Shown: one piece after another, positions 9,160 through 16,896 of the stretch
How the letters are laid out: each line of letters starts with the position of its first letter
Numbering within the stretch: position 1 is the stretch's first letter
Assembly (NCBI GenBank): GCA_934204655.1
Contig: CAKPZJ010000022.1
Location: forward strand, 1 to 48,200
DNA from: an uncultured Prevotella sp.
GTDB taxonomy: Bacteria; Bacteroidota; Bacteroidia; Bacteroidales; Bacteroidaceae
Direction: 5' to 3'
DNA length: 48,200 nucleotides
Position numbers and translations under genes: made by a program
Notes under the pieces: model-generated
Told to the model about the DNA's origin: nothing
Database searches by the model: none
The model's input: only the letters and a program-made list of their open reading frames with translations

Positions 9160-10061
9160 TCATTGGGTAGTGTAATGTCTTTCCACAATGTAGCAGGGGT
9201 GCTAAGCATACGGATAAACTCACGGGCAGCATGTTTTGTATAACCATTGCGTAGCGTATGGATACAGCCCTCCATGTAACCGAGCGGCGAGTCTATGGGG
9301 ACGGCCTTCAGCCCGTTTTCGCCGACCACGGCCGATTGCGCAAGTATTGTTATATAAGTACTTTGGCGTATCAGCTTAAATAGAAGGTTTACATTGTTAA
9401 TCTCAGCCTTTATTTTGAGTGATAAGTTACATCCGTTTATAACTTTCTCAAACGCATGGCGTGCCTGCAGACCAACAGCCGGCAAGGCCAGGCTATAGGG
9501 CTCCAATTCTTTCAGGCTGATAAGTTTACGGTGCGCCATTGGATGACATTCACCCATCACAGCCGCCAAACGGGTGCGAAAGAGTACCTGGCTCTCAACG
9601 TGCTCGTCGGGTTGAGTAGGTTTGAAGGCCAATACCAAATCCAACTCATGATGTTGCAGACGTTCCATCAGTTCGGCCATCGAGGCATAACATACATTGA
9701 GTTTCACTCGAGGATACTGTTTGAGAAAAGCCCCCATAGTCTCGGCCATAATGCTACTGAAAGAGAAAGTAACTCCAATGTTGAGTTCACCGGTCAGTAA
9801 ATGTTTCAATTCCTGAAGCAGTGTCACACAGCTTTCTGCGGCATTGATACTGGCATGTGCGTGTGGCAATAGCAACTGTCCGGCTTCAGTAAGAACCACC
9901 TCGTGACTATTACGGACAAAAAGTTGCTGATCAAACTCACGCTCCAAATTAAGAATCTGCTGCGACAGCGTACTCTGAGTTATAAACAACTCTTTAGCCG
10001 CCAAAGAAAAATTGAGCGTTTCAGCCAATTTCAAAAAATATTTCAGTTGCCTCAGTTCCAT
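9156..10061 (-). CDS. LysR family transcriptional regulator
   Basis: This 301-residue protein has the LysR helix-turn-helix at residues 1-60 (MELRQLKYFLKLAETLNFSL, then AAKELFITQSTLSQQILNLE), followed by a periplasmic-binding-like effector domain from about residue 90. Spacing and length are typical of the family. It precedes the GNAT gene with a 4-bp overlap and is divergent from the acetyltransferase pseudogene, so either could be or have been its target. The effector is unknown. Confidence 0.94.
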   Translation of the reverse strand: MELRQLKYFLKLAETLNFSLAAKELFITQSTLSQQILNLEREFDQQLFVRNSHEVVLTEAGQLLLPHAHASINAAESCVTLLQELKHLLTGELNIGVTFSFSSIMAETMGAFLKQYPRVKLNVCYASMAELMERLQHHELDLVLAFKPTQPDEHVESQVLFRTRLAAVMGECHPMAHRKLISLKELEPYSLALPAVGLQARHAFEKVINGCNLSLKIKAEINNVNLLFKLIRQSTYITILAQSAVVGENGLKAVPIDSPLGYMEGCIHTLRNGYTKHAAREFIRMLSTPATLWKDITLPNE

Positions 10062-10081
10062 GCATCATTACTAATAAAATA

Positions 10082-10089
10082 CAAAGTTA
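10082..10089 (-). promoter_or_regulatory. -7 promoter element of the lysR-GNAT operon
   Basis: CAAAGTTA on the plus strand reads TAACTTTG on the minus strand, a match to TAnnTTTG about 20 bp before the lysR start. No clear -33 box was found. Confidence 0.5.
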
Positions 10090-10170
10090 TAAATTTTCGG
10101 ACTAAAAGGTTCACAAAAATCACAAAAAGTAGTATGAACATCATCTTGGTAAGTGTTTACTTGGTAAGTG

Positions 10171-10553
10171 TGACAAGCGGCCTTATATCAATCAGCCCTT
10201 TTACTGCGACGAAGTGGGTGACATTTTTTTTTGCCAATTTCGTTTTTACGGTTTTAGATGAGGCTCGGGTCATTATAGGCGACAATGCCTTTATTGGCCC
10301 CAACGTGAGCCTATACACACCTTGCCACCCCACGACGCCGAAGGAACGCAATACGGGTGTACAGTGGGCCAAGCCTATCAAGATAGGCAACTCTGTATGG
10401 ATAGGGGGCAGCGTTACTATCCTGCCCGGCGTTACCATTGGCGACAACTGTACTATTGGGGCTGGCTCGGTGGTAACCAAGGATATACCAGCTAATAGTA
10501 TTGCTGTGGGCAACCCCTGCCGGGTGGTCAAGAAGATAGATGTAACTGACTGA
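10171..10553 (+). pseudogene. Decayed sugar O-acetyltransferase (maltose/galactoside acetyltransferase type)
   Basis: The C-terminal half is well kept: LDEARVIIGDNAFIGPNVSL, the hexapeptide left-handed beta-helix repeats, and IPANSIAVGNPCRVVKK at the end. Upstream, family sequence resumes in another frame as INQPFYCD (10186-10209), then VGDI, so the frames switch at a ten-T run at 10223-10232, and several codons between the conserved CD and VGD are missing. The N-terminal domain of the family, about 60 residues, is absent. The intact part is open from an ATG at 10134, so a truncated 139-residue peptide could still be made, but it would lack part of the active site. Gene decay is the simplest reading. 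Confidence 0.75.
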
Positions 10554-10571
10554 TGGCCATCAGTCAGTTAC
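10542..10571. repeat. Perfect 30-bp palindrome spanning the pseudogene stop codon
   Basis: GTAACTGACTGATGG at 10542-10556 is followed directly by its exact reverse complement at 10557-10571, with no spacer. The stop codon TGA of the acetyltransferase frame is inside it. It could act as a transcription terminator (no T-tract follows) or a protein-binding site. Confidence 0.85.
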
Positions 10572-10579
10572 TGGAAGCT

Positions 10580-10632
10580 CTGCCCATAGTCAGCCAGGCT
10601 GTCTTATAGATAGACCAACGGACTATGGGCAG
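10580..10632. other. Structured spacer: three-way-junction-like inverted repeat
   Basis: CTGCCCATAGTC (10580-10591) pairs perfectly with GACTATGGGCAG (10621-10632). Between them lie two small hairpins, CAGCC-a-GGCTG and GTCT with AGAC near 10601-10616. Together they could fold as a closed stem with two arms. It probably serves as a terminator between the pseudogene and the convergent cupin gene, but no T-rich tail is seen. Confidence 0.6.
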
Positions 10633-10643
10633 GCTATAAGTAT

Positions 10644-10979
10644 CTATCTATTGTGCTGGGGAACGATGGCAAAATAGAGCAGGCCGTGGTCAGTCAGATT
10701 TTCCATGTAGTGCGAATGGCCCTCGGGGCAATAGTGGCACTGGCCAGCACGTACGACCTCGATTTCACCGTCGTAGTGAAAAGTTCCTTCACCGCTGATG
10801 ACAAAGATGACCTCGCTGTTGCCTACATGAGTATGCAGACCCGTAGAGGCACCTGGTCTAAGGGTAGAGTACATAATCTTTACGTTCTCATCTGCATAGT
10901 TGCGGCTATCCAGGGGGCCTTTGCCACCCTTGAAGTCCATGGTGCGGACTTCCTTGATTTTCTCAAAGTCTATTACCAT
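10644..10979 (-). CDS. Small cupin-domain protein
   Basis: The start at 10979 gives MVIDFEKIKEVRTMDF and a 111-residue protein; the longer frame to 11066 runs through the promoter box and lacks cupin-like sequence. The conserved cupin motif 1 is seen as GLHTHVGNSEVIFVISGEG, and motif 2 as VRAGQCHYCPEGHSHYMEN; the histidines and glutamate should bind a metal. Single-domain cupins of this size are often sugar-binding or isomerase-like, but the substrate is not evident. It is a single-gene unit. Confidence 0.88.
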   Translation of the reverse strand: MVIDFEKIKEVRTMDFKGGKGPLDSRNYADENVKIMYSTLRPGASTGLHTHVGNSEVIFVISGEGTFHYDGEIEVVRAGQCHYCPEGHSHYMENLTDHGLLYFAIVPQHNR

Positions 10980-11005
10980 AATTTCTGTCTTTAAAACTAT
11001 ACTTG

Positions 11006-11013
11006 CAAAAATA
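11006..11013 (-). promoter_or_regulatory. -7 promoter element of the cupin gene
   Basis: CAAAAATA on the plus strand is TATTTTTG on the minus strand, matching TAnnTTTG, about 27 bp before the chosen start codon. Its position supports the shorter start at 10979. The remaining spacer 11014-11200 holds no recognisable gene. Confidence 0.5.
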
Positions 11014-11200
11014 CAGAAAATTATCAGTTGAAGGTATAAATGTACTGGAAAATATTTTGGGAACACTATTTTTTTACGCGTCAGCGGTCTTGGTAGATGC
11101 GGGAACCATCATGGTGATACTACAAACCGACCTCTTTTAAATAATAGGTATGGATAGACGGGGTGCGACTACAGGCGAAAGTGGGGTGGTGCTCAAAAGG

Positions 11201-11232
11201 AAGAAGCCAGTTCTGTTTAGAACTGGCTTCAG
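11201..11232 (-). terminator. Terminator of the rplU-rpmA operon
   Basis: GAAGCCAGTTCT (11203-11214) and AGAACTGGCTTC (11219-11230) form a perfect 12-bp stem with a 4-nt loop. On the minus strand it is followed by CTTCCTTTTGAG, a moderately T-rich tract. Confidence 0.85.
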
Positions 11233-11263
11233 TATGTTTGTTTGGAATAAGTTGTTGTTTTAT

Positions 11264-11554
11264 TTAAGCGTCAGCCTTCTTGGTTTTCTCAGCGTAAACA
11301 TCGGGAGAGAGAACAGAAACTGTGCTCTTATTGCGGGCTCCCTTGTGGAAGTAAACCACGCCATCTGTAAGAGCATACAATGTGTCGTCCTTGCCCTGAG
11401 CTACATTCTCACCGGGGAAGTGCTTGTTACCACGCTGGCGAACTATGATGTTGCCGGCGATGATCTTCTGGCCACCCCAAATCTTAACGCCTAATCTCTG
11501 TGAAGCTGATTCACGGCCGTTCTTAGAACTACCAACACCTTTTTTATGTGCCAT
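11264..11554 (-). CDS. rpmA: 50S ribosomal protein L27
   Basis: This 96-residue protein starts [16 protein letters not shown] and contains [20 protein letters not shown], the signature of bacterial L27, plus [15 protein letters not shown]. It is a large-subunit protein whose N-terminal tail reaches the peptidyl-transferase centre. There is no cleaved N-terminal extension of the Firmicutes type. It lies 18 bp after rplU in the usual L21-L27 order, and a strong terminator follows. Confidence 0.98.
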   Translation of the reverse strand: MAHKKGVGSSKNGRESASQRLGVKIWGGQKIIAGNIIVRQRGNKHFPGENVAQGKDDTLYALTDGVVYFHKGARNKSTVSVLSPDVYAEKTKKADA

Positions 11555-11572
11555 TCTGAATTCCTCCTGTTT

Positions 11573-11890
11573 TTAAGCGACTACTTGTTTAACTTCTACC
11601 TGTGTGAACTGAGCGCGATGACCATTTTTCTTACGATAGTCCTTGCGACGCTTCATCTTGAAGACGATGACCTTGTCACCCTTTACAAGTGGGTTCACAA
11701 CCTCTACTACTACCTTGGCACCTTCTACAGTTGGTGCGCCTACTGTGACAGCACCCTCTTTGTCTACGAGGAGTACTTTGTCAAACTCAACGGTCCTACC
11801 AGCCTCAACGTCCTTGATGTGGTGAACGAAGAGCTTCTGGCCCTCGGTCACCTTGAACTGCTGACCGTTAATTTCTACAATTGCGTACAT
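11573..11890 (-). CDS. rplU: 50S ribosomal protein L21
   Basis: This 105-residue protein begins [19 protein letters not shown] and ends with [20 protein letters not shown], the C-terminal L21 signature that binds 23S rRNA. It is the first gene of the L21-L27 operon. A leader of about 80 nt with two small hairpins lies before it. Confidence 0.98.
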   Translation of the reverse strand: MYAIVEINGQQFKVTEGQKLFVHHIKDVEAGRTVEFDKVLLVDKEGAVTVGAPTVEGAKVVVEVVNPLVKGDKVIVFKMKRRKDYRKKNGHRAQFTQVEVKQVVA

Positions 11891-11911
11891 TATTTATAAT
11901 ATAAATGTTTT

Positions 11912-11981
11912 TCCGCCAGGCGGCTGAATGGCATTTCAGCGCTTCTTCGAGCCCAAACGGACTAAATCGGCTGCAAAATTA
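11912..11981 (-). promoter_or_regulatory. Promoter and structured leader of rplU-rpmA
   Basis: CAAAATTA at 11974-11981 is TAATTTTG on the minus strand, a -7 element. The leader that follows holds two side-by-side inverted repeats: GCTGAA/TTCAGC (11923-11940) and CCGCC/GGCGG (11913-11923). Ribosomal-protein leaders often carry autoregulatory structures; whether this one does is a guess. The spacer up to the TonB receptor end at 12102 holds only a weak 6-bp hairpin near 12056-12071. Confidence 0.5.
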
Positions 11982-12101
11982 CTACTTTTTACCCACATAA
12001 TGAGTTGGGTGATGACAGTATTTTTAAGCAATTAAGTAACTTTAACGCTTCTGATGGCCATTGGGATGGCCGTGATACTGACGGGCGTGCTGCTGACGGT
12101 C

Positions 12102-14480
12102 TCAGAACTCGAAGAGGATACGCCCGTTGAGCATGCGGCCTGTAAGGTAATTGGGCACAGCGTACTGCTGATTGGTAACGTCGGTTATCCAGTAGTAGCT
12201 GTTTACATTGTTGATGCCGAGCAGGTTCAGGCAGTCTATGCCGAGCCAGATATTCTTGAAAGGTACCTTCTTGCTACGACTCTCGTTGTCCAGCAGACGG
12301 TAACTCATACCGATGTCGGCCCGCTTGTAAGCTGGGGCCCTAAAGGAGTTGCGCTCCATCTCGCGGTGGGGTGCCGAGAACGGCAGACCGTCGGCATAGG
12401 CCAACTTGAGAGCCATCTTCCACTTGGTAGTGCCTGGGAAGTAATCGGTAAAGAACAGGTTCATGGACCACCGCTGGTCTGTGGGCAGCGGCATGGAGCG
12501 TTCGTTGAGTTTCATCTGTGTGTTCATCAGCGAGAGCGATATCCACGAGTCGGTTCCAGGTACAAACTCTCCATAGAGCTTCAGATCTATACCAGCCGCA
12601 TGACCACTGCACACATTGTCGCCATAGTAGACCACCTTGACGTTGTTGACAGAGTAGGGGATAAGGTTCTGCAAAATCTTGTAGTAAGCCTCGGCCGAGA
12701 AGCGGAAGGGGCGGTTCATACTATTAAAGCGGTAGTCGTAGCCCGCCACGAAGTGTATGGAGCGCTGACTCTTTATCTTGCGGTTCAGCTCGGCCACCGT
12801 TATATTATTATAGGTGGTGGTGTCGCGCAGTTCCTTGAAGAATGGAGCCTGATAGTACAGTCCGGTGGCGAAGCGCAGGGTCACGTTCTGGTTGAAAGCC
12901 GGTATGATGCCTACCGAGACCCTGGGCGAGAGGATGGTTTCACCGTTGAAGTTCCAGTGGCTCATGCGCAGACCGTAGTTGAGGGTATATAGCGTGGCAG
13001 CCGAGTCTGCGCCCGAAGTAAAGCGCCACGTGTCCTGTACGTAAGCCTCTGTACGGGTAGCGTCAAGCCTGTTCCTGGCCCTCATGGAGTATATCATGTA
13101 CAGGTCGGCCCCCGTGTGCGGTATGTTGTAGCCTGCCGAGTCGCGCATCTCGTACTCGGTAGAGTTCTCCTTGATGTGCTCGCGCTTCAGGGTTATGGCG
13201 GCCTCTACATCGTGCTTCTTTACCTTGCTGCTGAGCATCAGCTTGACATTCTCGACGTGTGCCTGAAGGTAATTGCGGGCATGTTCAAAGTAGGTGCCCA
13301 CAGCCATGTTCTCGCTCGACTCTGTCTGCGTCAGCCAGTACTGTCCCTGGATGTCATAGGTTTCCCGCTCCTTGGTAGAGTAGGCCGAGGCGATGAGAGA
13401 GAGACGCGTGGTGGGACTGAAGACCCTGTTTATGGACAGCGAGCCAAAGTAGGTGCGGAAGAGGTCTTTCTCCTGGCCGTCAAAGTACACTCTGAAGTTC
13501 ATCACGTTCTGCATGGTGCCAAAGGCTGTGCTCCTGTCCTTCGGGTAGAAGTTGTAGTGACTGTCCGAGATGTTGCCTATGAAGTCTATCTGCCACCGCT
13601 TGTTGGGCGTGTAGCTCAGATAGGTCTGATAGTCGAGGAAATTAGGTCGGTATTCGCCGTTCTCCTGAAGTGAGCCCAGCAGATATTTGTTGGTCTTGTA
13701 CCTCAGCCCGTTGGCCCAGGCTATCTTGGGCGTGGCAAAGCCTACATACGCGCTGGCCCCCAGCAGACTGGCCGAGACGTTGGCCTCAAACCGCTTGGGG
13801 CGACGGTACGTTATGTCTAAGGCCGACGACATCTTGTCGCCATACTTGGCCGCGAAGCCACCCGTAGAGAACCCTATACGCTCCACCATGTCGGGGTTGA
13901 TGACCGAGAGGCCCTCCTGCTGCCCCGAGCGTACCAGAAACGGTCTGAACACCTCTACATTATTAATATATACACTATTCTCGTCGAACGAGCCACCACG
14001 TACGTTGTACTGCGAGCTCAGTTCGCTGTGGGTAGACACGCCCGCCTGGCTCTGTATCAGTTCCTCTACTGCGTTGCCGCCGGCCGATGGTGCCATCTTC
14101 ATGTCCTTGGTCCTCAGTTCCTGCGTCTGCCCGCTCTGAATCTTCTGTCCCTGTACCTGAACCTCGCCCAGCGTGCTCACATCGGGGTACAGCGCCACTC
14201 TCAGGGTCTGCCGCCCACGCGGCCTCCTTAGCACCTTGGTCTTGGCGCGGTACCCTAACATAGAGAACCTTATCACTACCGAGTCGGCCGAGTTGAGCGT
14301 AAGTGTGAAGTTGCCCTTCAGCGAGGTGAAGGCCACCTTGCTTTGACGGGCACACGTTACCGAGACAAACTCGATGGGGTTGTCTTTCTCGTCGGTAACC
14401 TTACCCTGTAGAACGAAGGTCTGGCCCTGGGCCGTAAGATACATGGCTGTGGCCAGCAGTAAGAGGATGAATTTCTTCAT
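12102..14480 (-). CDS. TonB-dependent outer-membrane receptor with carboxypeptidase-like regulatory domain
   Basis: This 792-residue protein has a signal peptide (MKKFILLLLATAMYLTAQGQ), then a CarboxypepD_reg-like beta-sandwich at residues 22-105 (LQGKVTDEKDNPIEFVSVTC). The TonB plug follows at about 115-215, with GGNAVEELIQSQAGVSTHSE and YNVRGGSFDENSVYINNVEV. The rest is a 22-stranded barrel ending in a terminal phenylalanine (GRILFEF). No SusD partner is adjacent, so it is not a classic glycan-utilisation receptor; siderophore, cofactor or peptide uptake are possible. It follows the FemAB-like gene by 34 bp and is probably co-transcribed with it. Confidence 0.94.
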   Translation of the reverse strand: MKKFILLLLATAMYLTAQGQTFVLQGKVTDEKDNPIEFVSVTCARQSKVAFTSLKGNFTLTLNSADSVVIRFSMLGYRAKTKVLRRPRGRQTLRVALYPDVSTLGEVQVQGQKIQSGQTQELRTKDMKMAPSAGGNAVEELIQSQAGVSTHSELSSQYNVRGGSFDENSVYINNVEVFRPFLVRSGQQEGLSVINPDMVERIGFSTGGFAAKYGDKMSSALDITYRRPKRFEANVSASLLGASAYVGFATPKIAWANGLRYKTNKYLLGSLQENGEYRPNFLDYQTYLSYTPNKRWQIDFIGNISDSHYNFYPKDRSTAFGTMQNVMNFRVYFDGQEKDLFRTYFGSLSINRVFSPTTRLSLIASAYSTKERETYDIQGQYWLTQTESSENMAVGTYFEHARNYLQAHVENVKLMLSSKVKKHDVEAAITLKREHIKENSTEYEMRDSAGYNIPHTGADLYMIYSMRARNRLDATRTEAYVQDTWRFTSGADSAATLYTLNYGLRMSHWNFNGETILSPRVSVGIIPAFNQNVTLRFATGLYYQAPFFKELRDTTTYNNITVAELNRKIKSQRSIHFVAGYDYRFNSMNRPFRFSAEAYYKILQNLIPYSVNNVKVVYYGDNVCSGHAAGIDLKLYGEFVPGTDSWISLSLMNTQMKLNERSMPLPTDQRWSMNLFFTDYFPGTTKWKMALKLAYADGLPFSAPHREMERNSFRAPAYKRADIGMSYRLLDNESRSKKVPFKNIWLGIDCLNLLGINNVNSYYWITDVTNQQYAVPNYLTGRMLNGRILFEF

Positions 14481-14514
14481 ACTCTTATAACGCCAAATGC
14501 TGGCAAATATTGTG

Positions 14515-15492
14515 CTAACCGGTGTACCAGCGCGAAAGAATTTGGTTTATCCATGGAATATTGAAGCGGAACCACCGATACTTGCTTACCGTCTTGCCGC
14601 CAAAACCAAGGATAAACTCGCGGAACAGGTTGCGCCTGAAGGGCAGGCCGGCATCCAGAAAGTAGAAGTGTCGGCAACCGCTGTCGTAGGCGCTGCTGAT
14701 GGCCTGCCAGATGGTCATGGCGTTGGGGTGCAGGTAAGCGTAGCGCTTACTCTTAGAGGCGTGGAACCACAGGTAAGCGTCGCCCTGGGTATATATGCAG
14801 GCACACCCGCCGATGATGTTGCGGTGGTACAGGGTGATATAGATGCGTGCGTGCGAACTCTTGTAAAGTTCGTCAAAGAGGGCCCGTCCTGGCAGGAATC
14901 GGCGCAGTCGTGTGTGGTACACCCTGCACAGCATGGTGTAGAAGCTGTGTACCTCGTCGATAGAGTTCACCTCGCGCGTCGTAATACCGCTGTTGGCCGA
15001 CTTGGCTATCCGCCGGCGCGTCTTGTCGGTAATACGGTCGGTCGGAGCCATCGAGTGCAGTGAGTTGTGTACTTCCAGCCAGCGAATGGGAAAGTACTCG
15101 TTGGCGCGGAAGTGCTTGTAGCCAAACATCTTGTGCGTAATGTCGCTGAACTCGACAAACAGGCACAGTTTTCTTCTGAACTTGACCGTCAGAGCCCTCA
15201 GCAGTTCGCCAAACACCGCTTCGGCATCTACGTCGGGGGCATATTCGCCCTCGCCATACACTCGGCCCTGCGTAAAGAAGTACAACGGCAGCAACCGGTA
15301 CCGACGGCGCACCGAGGCCAGGATGTGGCCCACCACACGGCCGTCGGCATCCTGGGCTATGGCCATGTACGGCTGCTGCCCCGGAGTGCTCTCTATCATT
15401 CTGAAGAGCTCGGGACTATGAAAAAAGTTGTGGCTTGTCATGGCCGGCAAGTCCTTGCTCCTCGTGATAATCGTTGTACTTACCTTATACAT
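14515..15492 (-). CDS. FemAB/GNAT-type acyltransferase-like protein
   Basis: This 325-residue protein has a two-lobed layout seen in FemAB-like GNAT proteins. An N-terminal lobe begins SHNFFHSPELFRMIESTPGQ, and the C-terminal lobe contains YITLYHRNIIGGCACIYTQG, then YLHPNAMTIWQAISSAYDSG and FYFLDAGLPFRRNLFREFI. Such proteins transfer amino acids or acyl groups, often in cell-wall or surface-polymer synthesis; the substrate here is unknown. No signal peptide is seen. It is the first gene of a two-gene unit with the TonB receptor and may be leaderless. Confidence 0.75.
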   Translation of the reverse strand: MYKVSTTIITRSKDLPAMTSHNFFHSPELFRMIESTPGQQPYMAIAQDADGRVVGHILASVRRRYRLLPLYFFTQGRVYGEGEYAPDVDAEAVFGELLRALTVKFRRKLCLFVEFSDITHKMFGYKHFRANEYFPIRWLEVHNSLHSMAPTDRITDKTRRRIAKSANSGITTREVNSIDEVHSFYTMLCRVYHTRLRRFLPGRALFDELYKSSHARIYITLYHRNIIGGCACIYTQGDAYLWFHASKSKRYAYLHPNAMTIWQAISSAYDSGCRHFYFLDAGLPFRRNLFREFILGFGGKTVSKYRWFRFNIPWINQILSRWYTG

Positions 15493-15496
15493 AATG

Positions 15497-15504
15497 CAAA
15501 TATA
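15497..15504 (-). promoter_or_regulatory. -7 element directly abutting the FemAB-like start codon
   Basis: CAAATATA is TATATTTG on the minus strand, a TAnnTTTG match ending only 4 bp before the ATG (15490-15492). Transcription would begin at or next to the start codon. Confidence 0.55.
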
Positions 15505-15655
15505 CGAAAAAGATAGCTACCCATCTCTGCCCATGACCATAAAAGTGACAGAAGGCCCTATAATTTTATAATCTGTTAAGATTGTCAGCCGTTTAGCCTG
15601 CTTGTTGTGCCCTGGTGATGGTGTTCTGCACATAAATGACAGTCGGGGGAGATGA

Positions 15656-15740
15656 AAAGACCGGTCTTTACGTTTCCCGGAGCCGCCATTGGCGCGCTGT
15701 GAGCCGTCATTAGAAACGCAGAGACCACTCTTTTGCCGGC
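15656..15740. repeat. Intergenic repeat, 64-bp period, copy at nitroreductase spacer
   Basis: AAAGACCGG at 15656 recurs as AGAGACC at 15720, exactly 64 bp later. Inside the unit, GGAGCC(G)CCATTGGCG and GAGCCGTCATTAGAA show a sub-period of about 21 bp. The same unit occurs at 31346-31460. The whole spacer 15493-15834 holds no gene; apart from this repeat and two promoter boxes nothing else was seen in it. Confidence 0.7.
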
Positions 15741-15811
15741 TGGAGGTCGGTCGTGGCAGGCACGGGATATATTTTTTGTCCTCGGATGACCGCTATCTCC
15801 GTTTTTTTTTA

Positions 15812-15819
15812 TAAGTTTG
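15812..15819 (+). promoter_or_regulatory. -7 promoter element of the nitroreductase operon
   Basis: TAAGTTTG matches TAnnTTTG and lies after a run of nine or more T residues. Transcription would start about 10 nt before the first ATG at 15835. Confidence 0.55.
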
Positions 15820-15834
15820 CATTGTAAATAAGAC

Positions 15835-16371
15835 ATGCTTATGGATTTCAAACAACTGGTACAGACGCGCAGGAGCCACCGCCGGTTTACGGCCGAGGGT
15901 GTTAGCCCCGATGATTTGCAGCTCATACTGCGCGCCGCGCTCATGTCGCCCACCTCGAAGGGGCAGCGCCAGTGGCGCTTTGTGGTAGTAGACGACCCGC
16001 TGGCCATTGAGAAGATAGCCGATGCCAAGGAGGCCGGGAGCGCGTTTCTCAAGGGAGCTCCGTTGGCCATCGTGGTTTGCGGCAATTCTGCCGAAAACGA
16101 CTGCTGGATAGAGGATGGGGCCATAGCGGCCATCTCCATGCAGTACCAGGCGGCCGACCTGGGCCTGGGCACGTGCTGGGTACAGATGCGGGACCGCGGG
16201 CTGAACGACGGAACCACGGCTGCCGATGTCATTAGAGGCGTGCTCGGGCTGGACGATGCCTTAGAGGTGCTCTGCGTCATTGCCGTGGGTCACTATGCCG
16301 ATGAGCGCAAGCCCCAGAACGAGGAGGCGCTGAAGTGGGAGAACGTAAAGATTTTTGGTACCGATGATTAA
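15835..16371 (+). CDS. Nitroreductase family protein
   Basis: This 178-residue flavoprotein is of the nitroreductase fold. The N-terminal FMN-binding signature is [20 protein letters not shown], followed by [20 protein letters not shown]; the C-terminal part has [14 protein letters not shown] and a late [12 protein letters not shown]. Members reduce nitro compounds, quinones or enones with NAD(P)H; the physiological substrate is unknown. A second ATG lies two codons in (MDFKQLV). It overlaps the kdsC start by 8 bp and heads a three-gene operon. Confidence 0.93.
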   Translation: MLMDFKQLVQTRRSHRRFTAEGVSPDDLQLILRAALMSPTSKGQRQWRFVVVDDPLAIEKIADAKEAGSAFLKGAPLAIVVCGNSAENDCWIEDGAIAAISMQYQAADLGLGTCWVQMRDRGLNDGTTAADVIRGVLGLDDALEVLCVIAVGHYADERKPQNEEALKWENVKIFGTDD

Positions 16372-16882
16372 CTACGACCTGACCAAGATTAAGGCCATTG
16401 CCTTTGACGTAGACGGTGTGCTGTCGGCCGAGACCATCGGCATGGACGACGAGGGACAGCCCCTGCGTACCGTGAACATCAAGGATGGCTACGCCATACA
16501 GCTGGCCTGCAAGTTGGGACTCCGTGTGGCCATTATTACAGGTGGTCATGCCGAGGCCATCGTGCGGCGGTACCGCTACCTGGGTGTCGAGGACGTGTAT
16601 ATCGACTGTTCTGTCAAGATAAAAACATACGAAGCACTTCTCCAGAAGTACGGGCTGCACGACGACGAGGTTATCTACGTGGGCGACGACATTCCCGACT
16701 ACGAGGTGATGCGCCGCTGTGGCTGCCCCTGTTGCCCGGCTGATGCCTGTCCCGATGTTCAGGAGATAAGTACCTACGTAAGCGACCGCCGCGGCGGTTA
16801 TGGCGTGGGGCGCGACGTGATAGAGCAGGTGCTGCGCGCCCAGGACAAGTGGCTGAGCGGCGCTAAGGCTTTCGGGTGGTAA
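16364..16882 (+). CDS. kdsC: 3-deoxy-D-manno-octulosonate 8-phosphate phosphatase (KdsC-type HAD)
   Basis: This 172-residue HAD-IIIA phosphatase starts at MINYDLTK, overlapping the upstream stop; an in-frame ATG three codons earlier (16355) is the alternative. The nucleophile motif is AFDVDGVLS, motif II is IITGG, and motif IV is [14 protein letters not shown]; length and lack of a cap domain fit KdsC. It should remove phosphate from Kdo-8-phosphate for lipopolysaccharide core synthesis. kdsB, the next Kdo enzyme, lies at 31509-32267. Other small HAD phosphatases such as HAD-IIIA nucleotidases are less likely. Confidence 0.85.
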   Translation: MINYDLTKIKAIAFDVDGVLSAETIGMDDEGQPLRTVNIKDGYAIQLACKLGLRVAIITGGHAEAIVRRYRYLGVEDVYIDCSVKIKTYEALLQKYGLHDDEVIYVGDDIPDYEVMRRCGCPCCPADACPDVQEISTYVSDRRGGYGVGRDVIEQVLRAQDKWLSGAKAFGW

Positions 16883-16896
16883 AACAGACGAGAACG

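Noticed and set aside
9903..10133. N-terminal extension of the acetyltransferase frame
   Set aside because: It runs antisense through the lysR helix-turn-helix region and the lysR promoter, so it is not part of the acetyltransferase.
12054..12992. Plus-strand frame (312 codons) opposite the TonB receptor
   Set aside because: The TonB receptor on the minus strand has a signal peptide, plug motifs and terminal Phe; the opposing frame is a shadow.
15585..16280. Minus-strand frame (231 codons) over the nitroreductase
   Set aside because: It overlaps a conserved nitroreductase gene and is Ser/Thr-rich without motifs.
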